Shown here one piece after another: positions 1-8,576 of a DNA stretch of 14,374 nucleotides (the stretch's first letter is position 1; each line of letters begins with the position of its first letter). This stretch comes from DATKWV01 sp035529405 (GTDB taxonomy: Bacteria; Planctomycetota; Phycisphaerae; Sedimentisphaerales; Anaerobacaceae). Where the stretch lies: positions 1 through 14,374 of the forward strand of contig DATKWV010000100.1 in the NCBI GenBank assembly GCA_035529405.1, given 5' to 3'. The notes under the pieces are model-generated. The model was not told the DNA's origin, made no database searches, and saw only the letters and a program-made list of their open reading frames with translations. A program made the position numbers and the translations under genes.

Positions 1-70
1 TAGAGCTGTAGCCAAAAGGACTGTGACGCTTTTGGGGGCAGCGGCCGATAACGGTTTTAATACTGGTATG

Positions 71-83
71 GACAAATTTTGTC
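71..83. repeat. Perfect 6-bp inverted repeat upstream of the small gene
   Basis: GACAAA and TTTGTC flank a single T, directly ahead of the ribosome binding site of the 106-477 gene. It could be an operator half-site pair or a weak mRNA hairpin. Nothing else in the window repeats it, so its role is unproven and chance is possible. Confidence 0.3.
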
Positions 84-105
84 ATATTGGAGTGGAGGAC
101 CATTT

Positions 106-477
106 ATGGAAGAGCCTATAAACTCAAACCAGGAAAAGCGCAGCGAACCGATTTCCTTTGACCCGGGCGCGGATACGGGTATTTCTCACTCGCCTTTGAA
201 TATGGGCGGCAGCAGCGAGACATGGCCGGCGGCGGCGACACCGGCCAGGGCGGCTGTAAAAAAGCCGGTAACGGCGGCGCCCAGCGGCGACAGGATTACG
301 AGCGTAAGAATTTTCTTTACAAAGCTGCACGCAGGTGCCGTTGATTTTCTCAGTGAGCAGATAGGCGAATGGCTGGCGAAGAATCCGGAGATTAAGATCA
401 AAAGCACCAATACGACCGTGGGCGAAATCCAGGCAAAAAAAACCGAGCCCAATCTTATCATTACCGTGTGGTATTGA
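106..477 (+). CDS. Small conserved-looking protein of unknown function
   Basis: 123 residues; I do not recognise the family. The ATG at 106 is chosen because GGAGG at 94-98 sits 7 bases upstream; a TTG at 79 in the same frame has no such site. Residues 1-60 are rich in S, P, G and A and look disordered. Residues about 63-123 look folded, with alternating beta/alpha character: a strand (ITSVRIFFTKL), an amphipathic helix (FLSEQIGEWLAKNP), a basic strand (EIKIKSTNTTVGEI) and a hydrophobic C-terminal strand ending LIITVWY. There is no signal peptide, membrane segment or cysteine, so it is probably cytoplasmic. The gene is separated from rpsB by 234 bases that contain a promoter, so it is probably transcribed separately. 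The reading frame and ribosome binding site make it a credible gene; the function is unknown. Confidence 0.72.
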   Translation: MEEPINSNQEKRSEPISFDPGADTGISHSPLNMGGSSETWPAAATPARAAVKKPVTAAPSGDRITSVRIFFTKLHAGAVDFLSEQIGEWLAKNPEIKIKSTNTTVGEIQAKKTEPNLIITVWY

Positions 478-616
478 AGCGGCGAACCAGGGCGTGATGA
501 GAACATTTGACCCTGTGCGGTGTGTGCGCGGTCTGCGACCAGCGTTTATCCAGCCGGTGCCGGACCGGGCAGATTCAACTGCAAACTCCAAATATAACTA
601 TATTTAGCAAAAAATC

Positions 617-645
617 TTGACATAGCTCGGTGTTTGCATTATTTT
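617..645 (+). promoter_or_regulatory. Predicted sigma70-type promoter for rpsB
   Basis: A perfect -35 hexamer, TTGACA (617-622), is followed after 17 bases by TATTTT (640-645), which matches 4 of 6 positions of the -10 consensus. It lies in the gap before rpsB and would start transcription near 652, giving a leader of about 60 bases. It is the best promoter-like sequence upstream of the ribosomal cluster. Promoter consensus in planctomycetes is less well defined than in E. coli, so this remains a prediction. Confidence 0.6.
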
Positions 646-658
646 TTTTCTTTGGCTG

Positions 659-690
659 GTCTGCGTGTAGCAGACGGCGGTTATTTTTTT
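659..690 (+). promoter_or_regulatory. Leader hairpin plus T tract ahead of rpsB
   Basis: GTCTGC (659-664) and GCAGAC (670-675) form a perfect 6-bp stem with a 5-base loop. GGCGG and then a T-rich run (681-690, nine T of ten) follow, and the rpsB ribosome binding site comes 12 bases later. It lies inside the predicted leader. It could be an attenuator-like terminator or an S2 autoregulatory element, as known for rpsB leaders in other phyla. The 5-base gap between stem and T run makes it an imperfect intrinsic terminator. Confidence 0.4.
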
Positions 691-711
691 GCAGAAAATG
701 TGGAGGTTTTT

Positions 712-1620
712 GTGGCTAAAACGCTGGCTCGTGAGTTAATCAGTGCCGGGGTGCATTTTGGTCATGGTGTCAGTCGGTGGAATCCCAAAATGGCCCCTTT
801 TATTTACACCAAACGCGGTAAGATACACATTATAGACGTGAGGAAAACATTAGCAGGGCTTTTGATAGCCCGGCAGCTTCTTATGAAGGTGGTGGCATCC
901 GGCAAGGACGTGGTATTTGTCGGTACCAAGCGTCAGGCGCAGAAGACAGTGGAGGCGGCGGCGAAGAAGTGCGGGATGCATTATGTGTCACAGCGCTGGC
1001 TGGGCGGTACGCTTACGAACTTCAGGACAATTCGTTCGCGGCTGCAAAGGCTCGAGCAGCTTGAAGCGATGGCCGAAAGCGGGGCACTGGAGAACGAGAG
1101 CAAGAAACAGGCGTCGCGGCTGAAACGGCAGATGCGCAAGATAAAGGGCAACCTGGAAGGTATTCGGAGGATGTCGCAATTACCCGGTGCAGTTGTGGTC
1201 GTGGACGTCAGGAAGGAATATCTTGCGCTTCGAGAGGCCGCCAAGCTGGGCATTGCCAGGATAGGGATAATCGATACCGATTCGGACCCTGATACTGTGG
1301 ATGTGGCGATACCGGCCAATGATGATTCGATACGTGCGGTGGACCTGATGATAAACGAGCTGGCTGACGCAGTCGCGGCGGGCAAGACGATGACGGGCGG
1401 CAGCGAGGCAGCCGGTGCCCAGGCGCGTACGGCCGGTCGGCGAGCACGCAGCACCAGACCGGTACTGGCTTCGGCGCATGAACAAGAACCTGAAAGCACA
1501 CCCGCGGCGGAAATGGTACCAGATGAAGGCGAGAAACCGATTTTGGAAAAATCGCCGGACAGTGCAGATTCAACCGACCGGAGCGCTGAAACTGAAAACG
1601 CCGAACCAGCCCAGGGCTGA
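712..1620 (+). CDS. rpsB: 30S ribosomal protein S2
   Basis: S2 binds the body-head junction of the small ribosomal subunit and is needed to recruit S1 in many bacteria. The product has 302 residues from the GTG at 712, which has TGGAGG at 701-706, 5 bases upstream. The frame is open further upstream, but those codons overlap the promoter and lack S2 similarity. Family signatures are clear: LISAGVHFGHG (9-19), RWNPKMAPFIYTKR (22-35), RWLGGTLTNFRTI (95-107), a coiled-coil-like segment at about 108-150, and IDTDSDPDTVDVAIPANDDS (187-206). The S2 core ends near residue 226. The remaining 75 or so residues form a charged, E/P/S/A-rich tail of low complexity, absent from the roughly 240-residue standard protein. 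It is followed by tsf 77 bases downstream, the usual bacterial order. Confidence 0.97.
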   Translation: MAKTLARELISAGVHFGHGVSRWNPKMAPFIYTKRGKIHIIDVRKTLAGLLIARQLLMKVVASGKDVVFVGTKRQAQKTVEAAAKKCGMHYVSQRWLGGTLTNFRTIRSRLQRLEQLEAMAESGALENESKKQASRLKRQMRKIKGNLEGIRRMSQLPGAVVVVDVRKEYLALREAAKLGIARIGIIDTDSDPDTVDVAIPANDDSIRAVDLMINELADAVAAGKTMTGGSEAAGAQARTAGRRARSTRPVLASAHEQEPESTPAAEMVPDEGEKPILEKSPDSADSTDRSAETENAEPAQG

Positions 1621-1697
1621 AAAGTAATAGAACAGATGAAGACGTATTTGGCTGTGTTTGACAGGTTTGGAGATAGTGCGATACAGGAGAATTGAAA

Positions 1698-2564
1698 ATG
1701 GCGGAAATTTCGGCTTCGCAGGTAATAAAGCTGCGAAAAATCAGCGGCCAGGGGATGATGGACTGCAAGAAGGCACTTGAGCAGGCAGGGGGCGACGTCG
1801 AGGCTGCAATGGACATACTGAGAAAAAAGGGTCTTGCGACCCTGAGCAAACGTTCCGGGCGTGAAACTTCGGAAGGCATAGTTGTCGGCAGGACAAGCCC
1901 CGACGGCAGAATTGCGGTGCTGGCAACGCTTTGCTGTGAAACGGATTTTGTAGCCCGGAGCGAGGATTTTGTGGCTGCTGCTGAGACACTGGGTTATTAT
2001 GCCATGGCCTGCGAAGAAAACCAGGGCGCTGAGAACGTCTTGAAAACCAGCATAGACAACAAAAAGTTCAACGAGTACCTTACAGAAGTGGTCAGTAAAA
2101 CCGGCGAAAAGATACAGGTCGGCGATTTTGCAAAATACCAGCTCGCTGGTCCCGGGCTTATAACAATGTACATTCACTTTAATAAAAAGGTCGGAACGAT
2201 GGTGGAAATCCAGACAAGCGACGAGAATATGGCGTCGTGCGACCGCATGCAACAAGCGGCGTCGGACATTGCGATGCACATCACGGCCACGAACCCGTTG
2301 GCGCTGGATAGAAGCGGCATAAGCCCGGAGACAATCGAACGTGAGAAGGCCATTTGTACCGAGCAGTTCAAGGACAAGCCTGCAAACGTAGCGGATAAAA
2401 TTGCCGAAGGCAGGATGAAGAAGTTTTATTCGGAGAATTGTCTTCTCGAGCAGCCGTTCGTAAAGGACGACAGCAAGACGGTGGCCGACGTGCTTGCGGA
2501 GGTGGGCAAACAAGGCGCCGGCTGGGCAAAAATAACCAAATTTGCGAGGTTTGGAGTCGGCTGA
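1698..2564 (+). CDS. tsf: Translation elongation factor Ts
   Basis: EF-Ts is the nucleotide exchange factor that releases GDP from EF-Tu. The product has 288 residues, normal for the family. The ATG at 1698 has AGGAGA at 1685-1690, 7 bases upstream; a TTG two codons earlier is less likely. Residues 1-46 form the UBA-like N-terminal domain (LRKISGQGMMDCKKALEQAG). The TDFVAR signature, which contacts the EF-Tu G domain, is at residues 82-87. The C-terminal part (AEGRMKKFYSENCLLEQPFVKD) is the familiar end of the dimerisation core. It sits between rpsB and pyrH, as in most bacteria, and is probably co-transcribed with them. Confidence 0.97.
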   Translation: MAEISASQVIKLRKISGQGMMDCKKALEQAGGDVEAAMDILRKKGLATLSKRSGRETSEGIVVGRTSPDGRIAVLATLCCETDFVARSEDFVAAAETLGYYAMACEENQGAENVLKTSIDNKKFNEYLTEVVSKTGEKIQVGDFAKYQLAGPGLITMYIHFNKKVGTMVEIQTSDENMASCDRMQQAASDIAMHITATNPLALDRSGISPETIEREKAICTEQFKDKPANVADKIAEGRMKKFYSENCLLEQPFVKDDSKTVADVLAEVGKQGAGWAKITKFARFGVG

Positions 2565-2608
2565 ACCCGACGGTAAATTCCATGCGGTGCACCGGGCTGT
2601 GAGTGAGT

Positions 2609-3394
2609 ATGGCAAAGGCCAGATATAAGCGCATATTGTTAAAACTTTCAGGCGAAAGTTTCTGCAGGCCCGGAGGTGGGGGAATTGACGGGGAAGTTCT
2701 GGCCCGGATAGCAGAGAGAATATCGGAAATATGCAAACTGGGTCCCGATGTTGCGGTTGTCGTTGGGGCGGGCAATTTTCTCAGGGGCAAAAACTTTTCA
2801 CGAACCACCGGTATACCCAGAAACACCGCTGACTATATGGGTATGCTGGCCACGATAATCAACGCGTGCGCTCTTCAGGAGATGCTGGAGAAAAGGGGAC
2901 AAGAGACCCGTGTGCTAAGCGCCATAGAGGTGGCGGCTATGTGCGAACCGTTCATCCGTCGAAGGGCGCTGCGGCATCTTGAGCAGGGCAGGGTGGTGAT
3001 ACTGGCGGGCGGCACAGGCAATCCTTTCTTTACAACAGATACATGCGCTGCTTTGAGGGCATCGGAATTAGAGGCCCAGCTGCTGATAAAAGCCACGAAG
3101 GTCGAGGGCGTTTACAGCGAAGACCCGGAAAGAAATCCGGATGCGGAGCTTTTCCAGAGACTGTCCTACGATGATGTGCTCAAGAAAAACCTGCGGATAA
3201 TGGACCATGCAGCCATAAGCTTGTGCCGTGAAAATAAAATAGCAATTGTAGTTCTGAATATATTCAAGGAAGGCAACATAACCAAAGCCGTCTGCGGCGA
3301 GCAGGTCGGCACATTGATATGCAGCAGCGGGGCGTGTGATAAATCGGTTCGCCGGCCGGCTTTACCGAGGAAATCCGGCAAGAGCAAAAAATAA
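2609..3394 (+). CDS. pyrH: Uridylate kinase (UMP kinase)
   Basis: It phosphorylates UMP to UDP with ATP in pyrimidine nucleotide synthesis; the bacterial enzyme is a hexamer of the amino-acid-kinase fold. The product has 261 residues. Visible motifs, in order, are KRILLKLSGES (7-17), VVGAGNFLRG (51-60), TADYMGMLATIINACALQ (73-90, UMP and phosphate region), GGTGNPFFTTDTCAALRASE (134-153) and KATKVEGVYSEDPERNPDA (161-179). The core ends near residue 238; a basic tail of about 23 residues, ending in KSGKSKK, is longer than usual. The ribosome binding site is weak. The ATG at 2609 is preferred to the GTG at 2603 because it gives the usual MA..YKRI N-terminus. It lies 44 bases after tsf and 14 before frr. 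Confidence 0.97.
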   Translation: MAKARYKRILLKLSGESFCRPGGGGIDGEVLARIAERISEICKLGPDVAVVVGAGNFLRGKNFSRTTGIPRNTADYMGMLATIINACALQEMLEKRGQETRVLSAIEVAAMCEPFIRRRALRHLEQGRVVILAGGTGNPFFTTDTCAALRASELEAQLLIKATKVEGVYSEDPERNPDAELFQRLSYDDVLKKNLRIMDHAAISLCRENKIAIVVLNIFKEGNITKAVCGEQVGTLICSSGACDKSVRRPALPRKSGKSKK

Positions 3395-3408
3395 AAGCGA
3401 GACAGCAA

Positions 3409-3969
3409 ATGCCTGTGAACGGAATTGTCTGCGAGTACGGGAACAAAATGAAGAAGGCCGTTGAGGTACTCCACGAGGAGTTCAAATCCGTTCGCACCGG
3501 CACGGCAAGCACGGGCCTTGTGGAGAACATAAAGGTCGATTACTACGGAAGTTCTACGGCTTTGAAGCAGATAGCAGCTTTGGCAACTCCGCAGGCGGAC
3601 ATGATAGTCATCAAGCCGTTTGACCCGAATTCGGTCAAAGACATCGAAAAGGCCATCAAAAACAGCGATTTGAGTATTTCGCCGACGGTGGAGGGTAAAC
3701 TTATCAGGCTGAATATCCCGGCGTTAAGCCAGGAGAGAAGAAAACAGCTTGTTGCCCAGGTGAAACAGGCGGGTGAACAGGCCAAGGTAAGCGTCCGTAA
3801 CATAAGAAGAGACGCCAACAAACAGTTCGAAAAACAGGAAAAAGACAAGGCAATCACCGAAGACCAGCGGGACAACGGCAAGAAAAAGGTAGAGGACATC
3901 ACCAAAGAATATACAGAGCAGATTGACTCAATAATCAGGAACAAAACAAACGAGATTATGCTGGATTGA
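3409..3969 (+). CDS. frr: Ribosome recycling factor
   Basis: RRF splits post-termination ribosomes together with EF-G, freeing the subunits for a new round. The 186-residue product matches the usual length of about 185. The family pattern is clear: the first helix of the three-helix bundle (MKKAVEVLHEEFKSVRTGTAS), the domain II strand IKVDYYGSSTALKQIA, IKPFDPNSVKDIEKAIKNSDL, and the C-terminal helices with RRKQLVAQVKQAGEQAKVSVRN followed by RRDANKQFEKQEKD. The ATG at 3409 lies 14 bases after pyrH and has only a weak ribosome binding site, which suggests translational coupling to pyrH. No clear terminator follows, so transcription may run on into the AsmA-like gene. Confidence 0.97.
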   Translation: MPVNGIVCEYGNKMKKAVEVLHEEFKSVRTGTASTGLVENIKVDYYGSSTALKQIAALATPQADMIVIKPFDPNSVKDIEKAIKNSDLSISPTVEGKLIRLNIPALSQERRKQLVAQVKQAGEQAKVSVRNIRRDANKQFEKQEKDKAITEDQRDNGKKKVEDITKEYTEQIDSIIRNKTNEIMLD

Positions 3970-4126
3970 GCAACCAGCCGACAGTAAATCTCACCGGGCA
4001 CCAGGGCATAATCGGGATTGCATACCCGGCAGCGTTTCGCTTGTCAGAAATTGGGGGATTTTCGCCTAAGCGATTCCGGCAGAACACATTTATTTTCAAC
4101 TTTAAGTGTTTTCTCAGGGGGCAAAA

Positions 4127-7100
4127 ATGGCACAAAGCAAAAACAACAAAACACCCGGGCACAGACAAGCCGCAAGAAAAATAGTCAAACTGCTGTCGGC
4201 TTTGGCAGTAATTGTGATTGTGTTACTGGTATTTTTGCCTCCCGTGGTTATATCCAGCAGGAAATGTCGGGCTGTCTTGTTGGCTAAAATCAACGCCGCG
4301 GTGCCGGGAAAGGTGGACTTTGAAAGTTTGTCGATGGGGTGGTTCAGAGGTGTAAAGGTCACGGATTTGAGCTTTGACGACGCTGGTGGTGCCACGTCGG
4401 TAAAAGTAAAACAAATAGTGACCAGGCCGCACTATGGTTCTCTTGTTCTGGGCAGATTATCGTTCGGCAGGACCGTAATCGAACAGCCGCAGGTGCGGAT
4501 ACGTCTGGCGGAGCCGGGACAGAAAAAGGCCGCCGCGAGCACAAATAAAACCTCACCGCAGGTACAATCCGAGGCAACAGAGCTGCCGATTCAAAGAATG
4601 GAGCTTGTTGTTAAAGACGGCAGCCTGAGCATAACAGACCGGGGCGGAAAAACGGTTGAGCTTTCGGAGGTAAACAGCAGGGTTAAGCTGCAGCCGCCGG
4701 GCCAACAAACAAGTCTTGATGTGGGTATGACCGTTACGGCTGACGAACAGAAAGCAACGATTCACACATCGGGCGTGATTAAACGGGAACGTGCAGGCAC
4801 CTGGAGCCTGGCAGGAACAAGCGGGGATATGAGTGTTGAAATAAAAGACCTGCATCTTGCTTCTTTAAGTTCTTTATTTGAACTGGCAGCGGTGAACATA
4901 GATGCCCGGGGCATAGTTTCTGCTGACGTAAAAAGTGAAATCAGAAACGGCTTAATTGAAAGTTTAAGCGGGCAGGTCAAATGCCGGGACCTTCAGCTAA
5001 GCGGGGGACCGTTAAAAGGCGACAGATTAAAAACCAGCAGGCTTGACATCGGTGTAAACCTGCGCCGCCAGAAAGACCTGATTAATATCGATACCCTCGA
5101 AGTACAGAGTGACTGGGCAAATGTGGCCGCAAGCGGTGTTGTACCCACGTCAATGAGGTCACTGCGCGAATTTGTAAAGGCGGATTCCGCTTACCAGTTG
5201 AGGGCCGACTGGGAATGCGACCTGGCGGTGATACTGTCGCAGATGCCCGAGACACTGGGCACGGACAAACAGTTAAACCTGACATCGGGCCAGTTCAGCG
5301 GCGATATAGCCACGTCAACGGCAGCAGGTCAAAAGAAAATCGTTGCCGAAGCGACACTGGACAAATTAGCCGGCACGGTTAGAGGCAAAGCGATAAGGCT
5401 TTCACAGCCGCTGCACGGCCAGGCGGCCGTAACATCGGATAACGAGGGCATAAGGTACGACAGGTTGAATTTATCCGGCGGCTTCGGACAGGTCAACTGC
5501 ACCGGCAGCAATGAGTTGCTCCAGTACCAGGCTGATATGAATCTGGCGGCTCTGCAATCCGAATTCGGTCATTTTATAGATACGGGCGGATATGGTTTTG
5601 CAGGAAAAATTTCCAGCACCGGCAGGCTTGCCAGCAGCAAAGACACAATCACCATCGACGGTCTGTGCGCGGTTAACGCCCTTGAGATTCGTTCACCGCA
5701 GGGCGCAAAGGCGACAGAGCCCGAAACTAAAATAGATTTTTCTGTTGAGACCCTTCGAAAGGAAAAAATTGTCCGCCTGAATTCGATAGAAACCACTGCT
5801 GGTTTGGGCCGGATAAGTATAAAGGATGGGGTGGTGCCTTTGAGCAAAGAGGCTGCACAAGACCTTGAGGTCACGGTATCTGCAAAAATTGACCTGGCCA
5901 AGGTTTTGCCTTTTGCAGCTTTGTGGCCGACTTTTCCCACAGCAACGCAACTGGCAGGTATGGCTGAATCGGAGATTTCCATCAAAGGTATAAAGGACGG
6001 GTACCGGATAGTAACCGACAAGACGATTATCACGGACCTTGAAATAAGCAGGCCCAGGCAGGAGCCTTTCCGGACAAGTCCGGTGTCGGTGATTTTTGAC
6101 ACAGAGATTAACCCTGCTGAAAAAACCATCAATATCAAACAGTTCGAGCTGACAAGCCCCGAGATAAAGATAAAAAAAGGCCAATTCAGGAAGTTCGATG
6201 AGGGCAACGAAACCAAAGTGCAGGGCCAGATTGATTTTGTTTATGACTGGTCGGCTGTTGCCGCGGTGACGGGTGCTTATCTGCCTGCAGGTCTGAAAAT
6301 CACCGGACAAAGGGCGGGCAGAATCGGTTTGTCCAGCGCGTACCCTCAAGGACAGACGGACAAGCTGATGGCCAACCTTAATACAAAAGCGAAACTGGGT
6401 TTCGACAGGGCTGAATACAAGGGGCTGAACTTCGGCTCGACGGATGTTGACATTGACGTTCAAAACGGCGTTCTTAAAATAGCTCCATTTTCGACAAAGG
6501 TCAACAACGGCACGTTGAATTTCGCAGGTGCAGCTGATTTCAACCGAAAGCCCACACTGCTGCAAATTCCACAACGGACAGAAATAATAAAAAATATTCA
6601 AATAACCGACACCATGAGCAAAGAGCTTTTGACGTATCTAAATCCCATTTTTGCAAATGCCGTTAATGTTTCAGGAGCTGCCGATTTTGACTGTGAGAAG
6701 CTGGCGATACCGCTGGCCGGGGGCGACAAAAAAGATATTGAAGTGGTGGGGACGGTGGCAATAAGCAACCTGCGCCTTCAGGCGTCCGATTTGCTCGGGC
6801 GGATTCTTTCAGTTATCGGCCAGGATGCCGCGGGTAAGGTCATCACCATTCATCCTACAAGATTTGTCCTGCGAAACGGCGTGCTGGGCTATGAGAATAT
6901 GCAAATGGACGTGGGAAACAACCCGGTAAACTTCAAAGGCAGTATAGGGCTTGATAAAAGTCTGGATATGTCGGTTATTTTGCCTTATACTACAGCTGGC
7001 AAGACGGTACGTGTCGGGCAAGAGGGTTATGGCGGCAGGATAACACTGCCGCTTAGAGGAACCGTTGACAGGCCGGAACTTGACCTGGGTAAACTGCTCG

Positions 7101-7156
7101 AACAGCAGCTTAAAGAGCAATTGCTGCGCAGGGGTCTTGAGGAACTGTTCAAATAA
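4127..7156 (+). CDS. AsmA-like envelope protein
   Basis: 1009 residues. The ATG at 4127 follows CAGGGGGC at 4114-4121; an upstream GTG at 4106 in frame is less likely. A short basic cytoplasmic start is followed by one membrane segment at about residues 19-43 (VKLLSALAVIVIVLLVFLPPVVI). The rest is a long, mainly beta-strand periplasmic region. The segment just after the membrane helix (VDFESLSMGWFRGVKVTDLSF, about 63-83) is the typical AsmA N-terminal pattern. The C-terminal segment from about 890 to 985 (LLGRILSVIG, then RNGVLGYENMQMDVG, then PLRGTVDRPEL) is the AsmA-like C-terminal domain. AsmA/TamB-type proteins are membrane-anchored beta-groove proteins linked to phospholipid transport and outer-membrane upkeep; that role here is inferred from the fold. 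The protein ends in a charged helix rich in Q, L, E and R. The gene follows frr by 157 bases. Confidence 0.85.
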   Translation: MAQSKNNKTPGHRQAARKIVKLLSALAVIVIVLLVFLPPVVISSRKCRAVLLAKINAAVPGKVDFESLSMGWFRGVKVTDLSFDDAGGATSVKVKQIVTRPHYGSLVLGRLSFGRTVIEQPQVRIRLAEPGQKKAAASTNKTSPQVQSEATELPIQRMELVVKDGSLSITDRGGKTVELSEVNSRVKLQPPGQQTSLDVGMTVTADEQKATIHTSGVIKRERAGTWSLAGTSGDMSVEIKDLHLASLSSLFELAAVNIDARGIVSADVKSEIRNGLIESLSGQVKCRDLQLSGGPLKGDRLKTSRLDIGVNLRRQKDLINIDTLEVQSDWANVAASGVVPTSMRSLREFVKADSAYQLRADWECDLAVILSQMPETLGTDKQLNLTSGQFSGDIATSTAAGQKKIVAEATLDKLAGTVRGKAIRLSQPLHGQAAVTSDNEGIRYDRLNLSGGFGQVNCTGSNELLQYQADMNLAALQSEFGHFIDTGGYGFAGKISSTGRLASSKDTITIDGLCAVNALEIRSPQGAKATEPETKIDFSVETLRKEKIVRLNSIETTAGLGRISIKDGVVPLSKEAAQDLEVTVSAKIDLAKVLPFAALWPTFPTATQLAGMAESEISIKGIKDGYRIVTDKTIITDLEISRPRQEPFRTSPVSVIFDTEINPAEKTINIKQFELTSPEIKIKKGQFRKFDEGNETKVQGQIDFVYDWSAVAAVTGAYLPAGLKITGQRAGRIGLSSAYPQGQTDKLMANLNTKAKLGFDRAEYKGLNFGSTDVDIDVQNGVLKIAPFSTKVNNGTLNFAGAADFNRKPTLLQIPQRTEIIKNIQITDTMSKELLTYLNPIFANAVNVSGAADFDCEKLAIPLAGGDKKDIEVVGTVAISNLRLQASDLLGRILSVIGQDAAGKVITIHPTRFVLRNGVLGYENMQMDVGNNPVNFKGSIGLDKSLDMSVILPYTTAGKTVRVGQEGYGGRITLPLRGTVDRPELDLGKLLEQQLKEQLLRRGLEELFK

Positions 7157-7211
7157 AACAAGGCCCGTGACAATATTGCAAAGCTACATCTGTCAAAAGA
7201 AAGGCAGGTTT

Positions 7212-8528
7212 ATGGCCTGGAAAATTCTTTCAACACCTACCGAGCAGGTTGGCAGGGCCGGCAGGTTCGTTATATTTCAAATCAAGATGTGGTCGCATTG
7301 CGCCAGGCTTCTGCGAAAAAATCACGCCGGCCGGCACGCAGCGGCCCTTTCATATCATACCATTTTCGGAATTGTACCGCTGGCCATAGTGATGCTGTTG
7401 ATATTTCAGTCGTTCCCGGCGTATGACGACATCGGCCAGAAGGTAAAAAATCTCGTTTATGACCAGTTGCATCTTTCGAATATCCGCTACAGTATCGACT
7501 ATGAAGGTACGGAAAAAATGGTGCTTCTGACCGAGTACCTTGACCAGATAGTCGGCAGGTTTTTTACGGGTGTAAGCAAGGGCTCAATAACACTTTTCAG
7601 CGGCCTGCTGGTTATTTTTGCGGCGCTTGCGCTTTTATCGACAATAGAAAGGGCATTCAACAGTATCTGGCACATAGCCAGGGGGAGGAATTTTTTCCAG
7701 CGTATAATCAACTATTGGGCGCTTTTGACGCTCGGACCTTTGCTTCTCGGGGCCGCGGTATATGTTGCCACCCAGTACACTATGCTGGGAAGAATACAAA
7801 GGACGGTTTTGCATAACGTCACTCCCGCAGTGTTGTCGTACGTGATATCGACGCTGGGTTTTTTCCTGCTGTATTTTCTTTTGCCCAACACAAAAGTCAG
7901 GGCCAGCGCGGCTATCTGGGGCGCTGCTGCTGCGGCGCTGGTATGGGCATTGGCCAAGTGGGTGTTCGGGATGTACGTTACGCAGTTTATTCCTTACAGC
8001 CGGCTTTACGGTGTCCTGGGGCTGATACCTCTTGGGGTCTTTTGGATATTTATAACCTGGCTTATAGTGCTGTTCGGTCTGGAGCTTACGTTTACCACAC
8101 AGAATCTGCAAAGTCTTGATACGGCTGCGGTTGCAGCGGCGAAAAGACGCGAAGACTTTTTTATCGCAAGCGATTTGACGGTTATTAATATCATGCGCGA
8201 AATTGCAGCGGCATTCGAGGCAAATCAAGGCGCTGTCTCAGCTTCTGTTATATGCAGCAGGCTGAACATACCAGCCGAGTCCGGGGAAAGGATTTTGAGT
8301 CTTCTTCTCGAACGCGGACTGGTATCGAAAATCTCCGAGCCTGGTACGGGTTTTCTGCCGGCAAAAGACCCTGCCAATATAAAATTATCCGATATCGTCG
8401 CAGCAGTAAGGCCCGTCGGCAGCGTACAGACAACGAAACTGCGGCAATTAGCCGATGCACAGAACAATATCTTAACACAGTACAACCTGAAGCAAATTCT
8501 GGCCGATGAAGAAAACAACCGGCCATAA
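7212..8528 (+). CDS. YihY/BrkB-family membrane protein with winged-helix-like tail
   Basis: 438 residues. The ATG at 7212 has AAAGGCAGG at 7200-7208 close upstream; earlier in-frame starts would overlap the AsmA-like gene by about 90 bases. The membrane part spans residues about 30-295. It includes the family-typical HAAALSYHTIFGIVPLAIV (42-60), a helix at 124-144, LLSTIERAFNSIWHI (141-155), helices at 168-186 and 207-224, and the long hydrophobic stretch 232-295 with YSRLYGVLGLIPLGVFWIFI (262-281). This family was once called ribonuclease BN, but that activity belongs to another protein; the real function is unknown. Residues about 318-400 look like a cytoplasmic winged-helix domain (VINIMREIAAAF, then SASVICSRLNIPAESGERIL, then LLERGLVSK, then a short wing). 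Some family members carry such a tail. Confidence 0.85.
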   Translation: MAWKILSTPTEQVGRAGRFVIFQIKMWSHCARLLRKNHAGRHAAALSYHTIFGIVPLAIVMLLIFQSFPAYDDIGQKVKNLVYDQLHLSNIRYSIDYEGTEKMVLLTEYLDQIVGRFFTGVSKGSITLFSGLLVIFAALALLSTIERAFNSIWHIARGRNFFQRIINYWALLTLGPLLLGAAVYVATQYTMLGRIQRTVLHNVTPAVLSYVISTLGFFLLYFLLPNTKVRASAAIWGAAAAALVWALAKWVFGMYVTQFIPYSRLYGVLGLIPLGVFWIFITWLIVLFGLELTFTTQNLQSLDTAAVAAAKRREDFFIASDLTVINIMREIAAAFEANQGAVSASVICSRLNIPAESGERILSLLLERGLVSKISEPGTGFLPAKDPANIKLSDIVAAVRPVGSVQTTKLRQLADAQNNILTQYNLKQILADEENNRP

Positions 8529-8576
8529 TGCTTAATTAACGCAAAGAAAATTGTGAAAAAATTAGTGGAGGTCTTT

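Noticed and set aside
554..568. Hairpin CCGGT-GCCGG-ACCGG downstream of the first gene, considered as a terminator
   Set aside because: The stem is only 5 bp and no T run follows it, so an intrinsic terminator is not supported.
981..2615. Long minus-strand open frame of 544 codons opposite rpsB and tsf
   Set aside because: Both + strand genes are certain; the antisense frame has no ribosome binding site and no recognisable protein motif.
5569..6601. Two minus-strand open frames of 215 and 302 codons inside the AsmA-like gene
   Set aside because: They are shadows of a long intact + strand gene, with cysteine- and arginine-rich composition unlike a real protein.
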